From Longimicrobiales bacterium (GTDB lineage Bacteria > Gemmatimonadota > Gemmatimonadetes > Longimicrobiales > Gaopeijiaceae), in the NCBI GenBank assembly GCA_951813395.1, contig OX638356.1, positions 599,340 to 663,339 on the forward strand: a DNA stretch of 64,000 bases, written 5' to 3'. Position numbers and translations under genes: made by a program. Position 1 is the stretch's first letter; each line of letters starts with the position of its first letter. Shown piece by piece: positions 6,991-14,521 of this stretch. The notes beneath the pieces are model-generated. The model was not told the DNA's origin. It ran no database searches and saw only the letters and a list, made by a program, of their open reading frames with translations.

Positions 6991-9389
6991 GCGCGCGCGA
7001 CGGCCGCGGACGCGCCAGCGGCCGGGACGCCCCCGCGGCGGGCCAACCCGGCGATGGCCTGTCCACCATCGGCCGCCCCATGCGCAAGGTCGACGGGCTG
7101 GCGAAGTCCACCGGAAGGGCGCGCTACACCGACGACATCCGGTTGCCCGGGATGCTGCACGGGAAGATCCTCAGGAGTCCCCACCCCCATGCGCGCATCG
7201 TCGCGATCGACACGTCGCGAGCCGAGGCGCTGGAGGGCGTCCACGCCGTGGTGACCGGCAGCGACATGCCCACGCGGTACGGCATCATTCCGTGGACGCC
7301 GGACGAGTATCCCCTGTGCGTGGACCGGGTGCGCCACATCGGCGACGGCGTGGCCGCGGTGGCGGCGGTGGACGAGGACACGGCGAACGCCGCGCTGGAC
7401 CTGATCGACGTTGCGTACGAGGAGCTCCCCGCTTACCTCGACCCGCACAAGGCGATCGCCGCCGATTCGGGGCCGTACATCCACGAGCCGCGCAAGCCGG
7501 GGCAGAACGGCAACGTGACCAAGGTCGTGCGCCTGGAGTTCGGCGACGTGGAGGCCGGGCTTGGCGACTCGCATGTAGTCGTCGAGGGCGACTATTTCTT
7601 CGAAGGGACGACGCACACGCCCATCGAGCCCCACTGCGCGATCGGGCTCGCCGAGGGGAACGGCAAACTCACCGTGTGGTCGGCGACGCAGGTTCCCCAC
7701 TACCTCCACCGGGAACTGGCCCGGGTCCTGGAGGTTGATCCGGCGCACGTGCGGGTCATTCAGCCGCCGGTCGGCGGTGCCTTCGGCGGCAAGTCGGAGC
7801 CCTTCGACCTGGAGTTCTGCGTGGCGAAGCTGTCGATGATGACGGGCCGGCCGGTCAAGATCCTGTATACGCGCGAAGAGGTCTTCTACTCTCATCGCGG
7901 GCGGCATCCGTTCCACATGCGATACCGGACCGGGGCCACGAGGGACGGCATGCTCACTTCCGTCGACGCCGAGATCGTCATGGACGGCGGCGCGTACGCG
8001 TCCTTCGGGCTCGTCACGACCTACTACGCCGGTCAGCTTCTGACGGCGCCGTACCGGATGCCCGCCTACCGCTTCCACTCGACGCGCGCGTACACGAACA
8101 AGCCGGCGTGTGGACCGAAGCGGGGGCACGGCTCGGTGCAGCCGCGGTTTGCCTTCGAGGTCCAGCTTGACCGGATCGCCGAGAGGCTCGAGATCGACCC
8201 CATCGGGCTGCGCAGGCGCAACTTCATCGGCGCGAACACGCGCACGGTGAATGACCTGCGGATCACGTCGAACGGTTTCCTGGAGTGCCTGGACGAGGTG
8301 GAGCGCGCGAGCGACTGGAAGCGGAAGCATCGCCGCCTGCCGTTCGGGCGCGGGGTCGGCGTGGCGGGATCGACCTACATCACGGGCACCAACTACCCGA
8401 TCTACCCCAATGACATGCCGCAATCGGGGATCCAGCTCCAGGTGGACAGATCGGGGCGCGTGGCGGTCTTCTCCGGCGCCTCCGAGATCGGCCAGGGCGT
8501 CGACTCCATGGTCGCGTACATCGTGGCCGAGGAGCTGGGCGTGCCGCTGGACCATGTTCGGGTGCTGGCGGGCGACACCGACTTCACGCCGGTCGACCTG
8601 GGCGCGTACTCGTCGAGGGTGACCTTCATGCTGGGCAACGCCTGCATCGACGCGGCGCGGAAGCTCAAGACGCAGGTGCAGGAGGCCGTCGCGGCCGAGT
8701 GGGGCGTGAAGCCGCGCGAGGTGCTGCTGGCGGGGGGCCTGGCGGTGCAGGCGGGTGATACGGGCACAAGCATGCCGGTGCGGGACGCCTTCAACCTGGC
8801 GGAAGCCGCGGCCGGGACCCTGGGCGCGACGGGATCGTACAACACGCCCAAGGATGTGCATGGGGACTACAGGGGTGCGACGATCGGCGCTTCTCCCGCG
8901 TACTCGTTTACCGCGCACGTGGCCGAAGTGGAGGTGGACGTGGAGACGGGGTTCGTGACGGTCGACAGGATCTGGATCGCGCACGACTGCGGACGGGCGC
9001 TGAACCCGGTTCTGGTGGCCGGGCAAATGGAGGGCTCGGCGTACATGGGCTTCGCCGAGGCGTTGATGGAGGAACAGATCTTCAAGACGGAGGACCAGGG
9101 GCGTGCGGGCCTGCACAATGCGCCCTCGCTGCTGGATTACCGGATCCCGACGAGCCTGGACACGCCGGCGCTGGAGTCTCTGATCGTCGAATCGATCGAC
9201 CCCGAGGGCCCCTACGGCGCCAAGGAGGCCGGTGAGGGGCCGCTGCATCCGTCCATCCCCGCCATTGCCAACGCGATCTACGATGCGGTAGGCGTACGCA
9301 TGGACTCGTTGCCGTTCTCGCCGCCGCGCGTCTGGCGGGCGCTGCGGTCCGCGGGCGTGACCGGCGCGCGTCGGGGGGTGGCGCGGTGA
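6987..9389 (+). CDS. hcrA: molybdenum hydroxylase, Mo-cofactor large subunit (HcrA-like)
   Basis: Catalytic subunit (800 residues) holding molybdopterin-cytosine dinucleotide. The a/b hammerhead domain starts near GRPMRKVDGLAKSTGRARYT. Mo-site motifs are PPVGGAFGGKSEP, a Gly-rich GPKRGHGSVQ segment (the RGHG variant rather than RGPG), EIGQGVDSM, and the catalytic Glu loop AKEAGEGPLHPS near the C-terminus. The GTG start overlaps the small subunit stop, and the stop overlaps the next GTG. The family hydroxylates or dehydroxylates aromatic and heteroaromatic compounds; the exact substrate is not readable from sequence. Confidence 0.88.
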   Translation: MSARDGRGRASGRDAPAAGQPGDGLSTIGRPMRKVDGLAKSTGRARYTDDIRLPGMLHGKILRSPHPHARIVAIDTSRAEALEGVHAVVTGSDMPTRYGIIPWTPDEYPLCVDRVRHIGDGVAAVAAVDEDTANAALDLIDVAYEELPAYLDPHKAIAADSGPYIHEPRKPGQNGNVTKVVRLEFGDVEAGLGDSHVVVEGDYFFEGTTHTPIEPHCAIGLAEGNGKLTVWSATQVPHYLHRELARVLEVDPAHVRVIQPPVGGAFGGKSEPFDLEFCVAKLSMMTGRPVKILYTREEVFYSHRGRHPFHMRYRTGATRDGMLTSVDAEIVMDGGAYASFGLVTTYYAGQLLTAPYRMPAYRFHSTRAYTNKPACGPKRGHGSVQPRFAFEVQLDRIAERLEIDPIGLRRRNFIGANTRTVNDLRITSNGFLECLDEVERASDWKRKHRRLPFGRGVGVAGSTYITGTNYPIYPNDMPQSGIQLQVDRSGRVAVFSGASEIGQGVDSMVAYIVAEELGVPLDHVRVLAGDTDFTPVDLGAYSSRVTFMLGNACIDAARKLKTQVQEAVAAEWGVKPREVLLAGGLAVQAGDTGTSMPVRDAFNLAEAAAGTLGATGSYNTPKDVHGDYRGATIGASPAYSFTAHVAEVEVDVETGFVTVDRIWIAHDCGRALNPVLVAGQMEGSAYMGFAEALMEEQIFKTEDQGRAGLHNAPSLLDYRIPTSLDTPALESLIVESIDPEGPYGAKEAGEGPLHPSIPAIANAIYDAVGVRMDSLPFSPPRVWRALRSAGVTGARRGVAR

Positions 9390-10306
9390 GAGGTCGGCGC
9401 GGGGGGCGGCGTCCGGTGCCGCGGCTTCGGCTTGCGCCTGCGGCTGTCGTGGCTTTGGCGGCCCCTGGCATCGTGGCCTGCGAAGCGGCCCCGCCTCCTG
9501 CCTCCGCGACGGAGGGCGACTGGGAGATCGCGCGCGGCCACCTCGAGTGGGCGGCCCGGCAGCGGCCCGATACGATGCCGCGCTTCGGCGACCTGTTGGC
9601 GCGCATCGGCGAACGCTTCGTCGGCACGCCCTATGAGCCGCAGACGCTGGAAGTCCCCGGACCCGAGCGCCTCGTCGTCAATCTCGAGGCGCTCGACTGC
9701 GTGACTTTCGTCGAGACGGCCCTGGTGCTCGCGCGACTGGCGTGGAGCGGCACGCCGGACGATGCCTTCGCGACCTCGTACCGGGACGAACTCACGCGCG
9801 TCCGCTACCGCGAGGGAGCGCTGGACGGATACTCCAGCCGCCTCCACTACTTCAGCGAATGGATCGCCGACAACGAGGCCGCGGGACTGGTGACCGCGCT
9901 GTCGCGGGAACTCGGCGGCGTGGCGGACAGCTCGGCCATCGACTTCATGTCCAACCACCCGGATGCGTATCGGCAGCTCGCCGATCCCGATGTCCTGGCC
10001 CGCATCATCGATACGGAGACGCGGATCAGCGCGACGGAGCGCTACTACATACCGCAGGAGGAGATTGCGGCGAAGGCTCATCTGATCCGGGACGGGGACA
10101 TCATTGCGGCGACCAGCACGGTACCCGGGCTGGACATTGCCCACACGGGGATCGCCCTCTGGCGCGAAGGCGAACTGAGGCTTCTCCACGCGCCCCTCGT
10201 GGGTTCGCATGTGCAGATCAGCGAAGAGACGCTGGCCGAGCGGATCCAGCGGCTCGGCGGCCAGGACGGGATCATGGTCGCGCGGCCGCTCGTGCCCCGG
10301 AGGTAG
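9386..10306 (+). CDS. DUF1460 (amidase-like) lipoprotein inside the hydroxylase operon
   Basis: Predicted secreted, NlpC/P60-like N-acetylmuramoyl-L-alanine amidase-like protein of 306 residues. It has an Arg-rich n-region, a hydrophobic segment and the lipobox IVAC (Cys about 32). Family features are the nucleophile region LEALDCVTFVETAL (about residue 105), SRLHYFSEW, and the His region DIAHTGIALW (about 253). The GTG start overlaps the hcrA stop, and hcrB starts 3 bp after its stop, so it is a true operon member although its likely cell-wall role has no obvious link to a molybdoenzyme. Confidence 0.85.
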   Translation: MRGRRGGRRPVPRLRLAPAAVVALAAPGIVACEAAPPPASATEGDWEIARGHLEWAARQRPDTMPRFGDLLARIGERFVGTPYEPQTLEVPGPERLVVNLEALDCVTFVETALVLARLAWSGTPDDAFATSYRDELTRVRYREGALDGYSSRLHYFSEWIADNEAAGLVTALSRELGGVADSSAIDFMSNHPDAYRQLADPDVLARIIDTETRISATERYYIPQEEIAAKAHLIRDGDIIAATSTVPGLDIAHTGIALWREGELRLLHAPLVGSHVQISEETLAERIQRLGGQDGIMVARPLVPRR

Positions 10307-10309
10307 CCG

Positions 10310-11335
10310 TTGCTTCGCCTGCCCCCCTTCCGCTACCACCGGCCCGGCACGGTGGACGAGGCCGTCGCTCTGCTGGGCGAATTCGGCACGGAAGCGATGC
10401 CCATCGCCGGCGGCACCGATCTGATGCCCAACATGAAGCACCGACTCTTCACGCCGGCGCACGTGGTGTCGCTGAGGGGCATCGGCGCCATGCGCGGAAT
10501 CGAGGTTGTCGGGGGCCGGGGCGCGGGCTCGGCAACCCCTGCTCCGGGGACGGAAAAGGTTCTGCGTATCGGCGCGCTTGAGACCCTGGCGAATGTCGCT
10601 GCCCATCCCCTCGTCCGACGTCACTTCCCCGGCCTGGCGGACGCGGCCGGCCTGGTGGCGGGGCCCCAGTTGCGAAACATGGGCACGATCGGCGGCAATG
10701 TCTGCCTCGACACACGATGCACGTATTACAACCAGACCTCGTTCTGGCGAAGCGCGCTGGGTTACTGCCTCAAGAAGGATGGAACCGTCTGCCACGTAAC
10801 AGGGGTTGGCAGGAAGTGCGTCGCCGCCCATTCGGCGGATACGCCCCCCAATCTTGTCGCGCTCGGCGCCAGCCTCACCCTGGCCGGCCCGCATGGCGAG
10901 AGGATCATGAACGCTTCGGACTTCTTCGTAACCGATGGCATCTGGAACACCCGCCGGGAACCCGATGAAATCCTCACCGGGATCACCATTCCCATCGCGA
11001 CGGGCCGCCGCAGCGCGTACCGGAAGCTGCGCCAGCGCAACTCGATCGACTTCCCCCTCCTTTCGGTGGCGGTCGCGGGCGACTTCGAGGAGACGGGGAC
11101 CGTGAAGCGGCTGACCGGGGTCGTGTCGGCTCTCGGAGCACGGCCGCGGGTGCTGGCGGGCTGGTCGGAGCTCGCGGTGGATGGGCGGCTCGATGGCGCG
11201 ACGATCGACGCGTTGGCCCAGCGTGCCCACGCGCAGTGCCGGCCCCTGGACAACCTGATTGTGGATGCCGAATGGCGGCGGGCGATGGTGCCCGTGTACG
11301 TCAGGCGGGCTCTGGAGGAGTTGACCGAGTCATGA
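10310..11335 (+). CDS. hcrB: FAD subunit with [4Fe-4S] insertion, 4-hydroxybenzoyl-CoA reductase beta type
   Basis: FAD-binding subunit (341 residues) of a xanthine oxidase family enzyme. FAD motifs are AGGTDLMPNMKHR and QLRNMGTIGGNVCLD. After the latter comes an insertion with C137, C153, C161 and C170. The spacing of 16, 8 and 9 residues equals that of the four Cys that bind the extra [4Fe-4S] cluster in Thauera 4-hydroxybenzoyl-CoA reductase, as I recall it; ordinary xanthine dehydrogenases lack this loop. TTG start at 10310 is preceded by GGAGG. The stop overlaps the next ATG. The aromatic-CoA substrate is an inference. Confidence 0.87.
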   Translation: MLRLPPFRYHRPGTVDEAVALLGEFGTEAMPIAGGTDLMPNMKHRLFTPAHVVSLRGIGAMRGIEVVGGRGAGSATPAPGTEKVLRIGALETLANVAAHPLVRRHFPGLADAAGLVAGPQLRNMGTIGGNVCLDTRCTYYNQTSFWRSALGYCLKKDGTVCHVTGVGRKCVAAHSADTPPNLVALGASLTLAGPHGERIMNASDFFVTDGIWNTRREPDEILTGITIPIATGRRSAYRKLRQRNSIDFPLLSVAVAGDFEETGTVKRLTGVVSALGARPRVLAGWSELAVDGRLDGATIDALAQRAHAQCRPLDNLIVDAEWRRAMVPVYVRRALEELTES

Positions 11336-11823
11336 CACGCAGACACGCGGCATACCGTGAGCGAACCTGGGCTCCGGCCTGGGTGTGGATCCTGATCTGG
11401 GGCGCGTGCCTGGCGGCGGCTGGCGCGACGGTCCACTCGGCGGGTCGCGATCCCATGTCCACGATGGCGTTGGTCCTGACGCTGGGTGCCGTGCTGCTCT
11501 TTCCGCTGCTGATGAGCGCGCTGTTCCTGTGTCTCGATGTCGAGGTCCGCGCCGACCGTCTCTTCATCGCGTTCGGGCCGCTCCACCTCGTGCGCAAGCG
11601 GATCGCCTACCAGGACATCGAATCCGTCGAGGCGGTCACGTACCGCCCGATCCGCGAGTTCGGTGGATGGGGGATTCGCCCTACGGGCCGAAAGACGGCC
11701 TGGACCATACGGGGCAACAAGGCCGTTCGCATCGTGTTGCGCAACGGCAAGCAGGTCTATGTGGGGTCGCGCTTCCCGCACCGGCTGGCCGGCCGCATCA
11801 AGCCGCGCCTGGGGGTTCGCTGA
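11332..11823 (+). CDS. membrane protein with bacterial PH-like domain
   Basis: Protein of 163 residues with two N-terminal transmembrane segments (about 15-35 and 45-68) followed by a cytosolic domain resembling bacterial PH-like/YdbT domains (VEVRADRLFIAFGPLHLVRKRIAYQ-type strands, then IRGNKAVRIVLRNGKQVYVG). ATG overlaps the hcrB stop, so it is cotranscribed with the hydroxylase operon. A Trp/Gly-rich turn (EFGGWGIRPT) matches similar small PH proteins. The gene ends one base before the thiolase gene on the other strand. Function is unknown. Confidence 0.65.
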   Translation: MTRRHAAYRERTWAPAWVWILIWGACLAAAGATVHSAGRDPMSTMALVLTLGAVLLFPLLMSALFLCLDVEVRADRLFIAFGPLHLVRKRIAYQDIESVEAVTYRPIREFGGWGIRPTGRKTAWTIRGNKAVRIVLRNGKQVYVGSRFPHRLAGRIKPRLGVR

Positions 11824-13101
11824 TCAGGCCCGCTCCAGGACCATCGCGAAGCCCATGCCGCCGGCGGCGCACACGGTCACCATGCCGAACTGGCCGTCCC
11901 GCCGCTTCAGCTCGTTGAGGAGCGTAACGGTCAGGCGTCCGCCTGTCGCGCCGAACGGGTGACCGATCGCGATGGAGCCGCCCATCACGTTGATCACCTC
12001 CGGGTCGGGATGCCCCAGGCGGCCGGAGCGGCCGAGTTCGTCGCGACCGAACGCGTCGGAGTCCCAGGCTTGCAGGTTCGACAGCACCTGGGCCGCGAAC
12101 GCCTCGTGCATCTCCAGAAGGTCGATGTCGTCCATGGTGATCCCGGCCCGCTCGAGCGCGATTGGAGCGGCGTAGGCAGGTCCCTGCAACAGTTGCGCGC
12201 CCGGATCGAGAGCCGTGAACGCGTAGCTGCGCACATGCCCGAGCGGCTTCATCTGCAACTCGCGCGCCCGTGTCGGCGACATCAGCAGCACCGCGGACGC
12301 CCCGTCGGTCAGGGGCGAGGAACTGCCGGCAGTCACGGATCCGAATCGCCGATCGAAGACGGGACGGAGTCCGGCCAGCGCCTCCATCGACGTATCCGGC
12401 CGGATGCCGTTGTCGCGCCGGGCGATGTCGTCGTAGCGCGGAGGCACATAGACCGGGGCGATTTCCGCGGTGAGGCGTCTGTCCTCGGTGCCGGCGTGCG
12501 CCTTTCGGTGCGACCCCAGCGCCCATCGGTCCTGATCCTCGCGCGCGATCCCGTTCTCCTTCGCCATGCGCTCGGCCGCCGCTCCCATGGTCTCACCCGT
12601 CGAATACTCGGCGATCGCGGGCGCCACCGGGACGAGGTCGCGCGGGCGCAATGCCGCGAAGGCGCGAAGACGGGCTCCCATGCTCCTTGCCTTCGAGGCC
12701 GACACCAGCGTTCTGGCGAGGCGGTCGGACGCGAGGATGGGGATTCGGGACAGGCACTCGGCCCCGCCGGCGACGACCACGTCGGCAACCCCTGCCTCGA
12801 TCAGGTTCACACCGTCGGTGATGGCCTGGTTGGCGGACGCGCAGGCTCGCGAAACGGTCGTGGCCGGTACGTTCTTCGGCAGGGTGGCCAGCCCGACTTC
12901 ACGCGCGATGTTGGGCGCCTGGGCGTCATGGACGACCGTGCCGTAGATCAGCTGATCCACCAGGTCGGGCGAAACCGCCGGGGTGCGGGCCAGCAGTTCG
13001 GTCACCGCGTGGCGGCCCAGTTCGATCGCCGTCATGCGCGCGAAATGGGTGCCGGCCCTGGCGAAGGGTGTGCGGCATCCCGAAACGATGGCAGTCTTCA
13101 T
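11824..13101 (-). CDS. thiolase (acetyl-CoA acyltransferase, FadI-like)
   Basis: Cleaves 3-ketoacyl-CoA with CoA, or condenses acetyl-CoA. There are 425 residues. The nucleophilic Cys (C87) lies in SRACASANQAI, followed by the family motifs LEMHEAFAAQVLSNLQAW, GGSIAIGHPFGATGGR (catalytic His) and CAAGGMG (acid/base Cys). The bulky internal loop and sequence style are closest to the long-chain FadI/trifunctional-type thiolases. ATG 13101 has GAGG about 7 nt upstream; the longer open frame to 13251 adds no homology. Divergent from the alcohol dehydrogenase gene with 109 bp between. Confidence 0.92.
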   Translation of the reverse strand: MKTAIVSGCRTPFARAGTHFARMTAIELGRHAVTELLARTPAVSPDLVDQLIYGTVVHDAQAPNIAREVGLATLPKNVPATTVSRACASANQAITDGVNLIEAGVADVVVAGGAECLSRIPILASDRLARTLVSASKARSMGARLRAFAALRPRDLVPVAPAIAEYSTGETMGAAAERMAKENGIAREDQDRWALGSHRKAHAGTEDRRLTAEIAPVYVPPRYDDIARRDNGIRPDTSMEALAGLRPVFDRRFGSVTAGSSSPLTDGASAVLLMSPTRARELQMKPLGHVRSYAFTALDPGAQLLQGPAYAAPIALERAGITMDDIDLLEMHEAFAAQVLSNLQAWDSDAFGRDELGRSGRLGHPDPEVINVMGGSIAIGHPFGATGGRLTVTLLNELKRRDGQFGMVTVCAAGGMGFAMVLERA

Positions 13102-13210
13102 TGGTGACCTCGGCCCACGTCTGTTTACCTTACCACCTTCGCAGAGGTGCCGCACTCGCGGTGCGGACCGTGCGACGCCGGACAGTTCCTTCGCCCCCAC
13201 GGACACACCG

Positions 13211-14521
13211 ATGCAAGCCGTCGAATTCAAGGTAACGATCCCCGGGTTCATCCTGGCACGGAGTCTGGGCCGCTTCAGCGACCTTTTCGTCTACGGCGGC
13301 CCCTCCGGCGTGCGCCTGGTGGATCGGCCGGTGCCGGCAGTGCCGGGTGACGACTGGGTCAGGATCGATGTCCTGATGTGCGGCATCTGCGGCAGCGATC
13401 TGGGCAACGTTTCCTTCAAATCCAGTCCGGCGATGGAGCCCTTCGGGTCCTTCCCGGCGGTGCTCGGACACGAGATCCTGGGGCGCGTGGCGGAGGTGGG
13501 GTCCGGAGTCTCGCGCGTGGAGGTGGGTCAACGGGTTGTGGTCGATCCCATGCTCCACTGCGAGGCGCGTGGTTGGGAGGAGGAGTCATGGTGTCCGTCA
13601 TGTACGGCGGGACGTCACTCCACCTGCGAGCAGTCGGGGGACGAGGGCCCCCTGCCGGTAGCCCCGGACGGCCTGGCTCCGGGACTGACCATCGGGTATC
13701 ATCGCGACCTGCCCGGCGGCTGGGGCGAGCAGTTGATCGCGCACAAGCGGCAGGTCTTCCCGGTGCCGGACGGGGTGCCGGACCGGATCGCCGTGCTCGC
13801 CGAACCCTTCTCGATCGGGGTGCACGCGGTGTTGCGAAGCGGCGGATTGCAGTCCCCCGGCCCGATCCTGGTGATCGGAAGCGGCACGATCGCGTTCGCG
13901 ACCATCTGGTCGCTGCGCGCCCTGGGCTACTGCGGCCACCTCGTCGCGCAGGCGAAGCGGCCGCATGAGGTGGCGCTGGCCAGGGCCCTGGGCGCCGACG
14001 AAGTGGTCACGCCCGGCGACGAGGCGCGCCAGGCCCTGATCGACTCCGGAGCGAGCGCCTACATGCCGGTCGTCGGCGATGAGGTCTACGCAGGCGGCGG
14101 CTTCTCCCTGGTGTTCGACTGCGTGGGGTCCCGGTCGAGCATGATGCAGTCGCTCCGGTACGCGTCGGCGCGGGGACGGGTCGCGCTTCTGGGGTGTGCG
14201 GGCCAGCTGCGCAAGCTGGATCTGACGTTCCTCTGGGCGAAGGAGCTCCGGGTACAGGGATACGTCGGGTACGGTGCCGAGGAGTGGCGGGGACGCCGTC
14301 CGCACACGTTCGAGGTGACGCTGGAGCGGATGGCGGCGGAGCTGGCCTCGGGCAGCGCGGCCCTGGGTGGCCTGGTCACGCACGTCTTCCCGCTTGCCCA
14401 GTACCGTGACGCGCTGCGCGCCGCCTACGACCATCGCCGCAGCAAGGCGGTCAAGGTGGTGCTAGAGCCACACGGGCGTCCACCGGGACCACGCGGTCTT
14501 CGTAGACGAACAGCGGGTTGA
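13211..14521 (+). CDS. zinc-dependent alcohol dehydrogenase (MDR family)
   Basis: Medium-chain dehydrogenase of 436 residues. The catalytic zinc ligands are in MCGICGSD (C60) and GHE (about 83-84). Structural zinc Cys occur in the segment HCEARGWEEESWCPSC through HSTCEQ. The Rossmann dinucleotide motif is VIGSGTIAFA. The protein is longer than typical members (about 350) because of an extended loop before YMPVVGDEVYAGGG and a C-terminal tail. The last 71 bp overlap the end of the gene on the opposite strand, so the tail GRPPGPRGLRRRTAG is probably non-conserved read-on. Substrate unknown; the neighbours suggest acyl-CoA or alcohol catabolism. Confidence 0.88.
   Translation: MQAVEFKVTIPGFILARSLGRFSDLFVYGGPSGVRLVDRPVPAVPGDDWVRIDVLMCGICGSDLGNVSFKSSPAMEPFGSFPAVLGHEILGRVAEVGSGVSRVEVGQRVVVDPMLHCEARGWEEESWCPSCTAGRHSTCEQSGDEGPLPVAPDGLAPGLTIGYHRDLPGGWGEQLIAHKRQVFPVPDGVPDRIAVLAEPFSIGVHAVLRSGGLQSPGPILVIGSGTIAFATIWSLRALGYCGHLVAQAKRPHEVALARALGADEVVTPGDEARQALIDSGASAYMPVVGDEVYAGGGFSLVFDCVGSRSSMMQSLRYASARGRVALLGCAGQLRKLDLTFLWAKELRVQGYVGYGAEEWRGRRPHTFEVTLERMAAELASGSAALGGLVTHVFPLAQYRDALRAAYDHRRSKAVKVVLEPHGRPPGPRGLRRRTAG

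Noticed and set aside
6876-9248. 790-codon open frame on the minus strand
   Set aside because: Antisense to the molybdoenzyme large subunit; no domain and no ribosome site.
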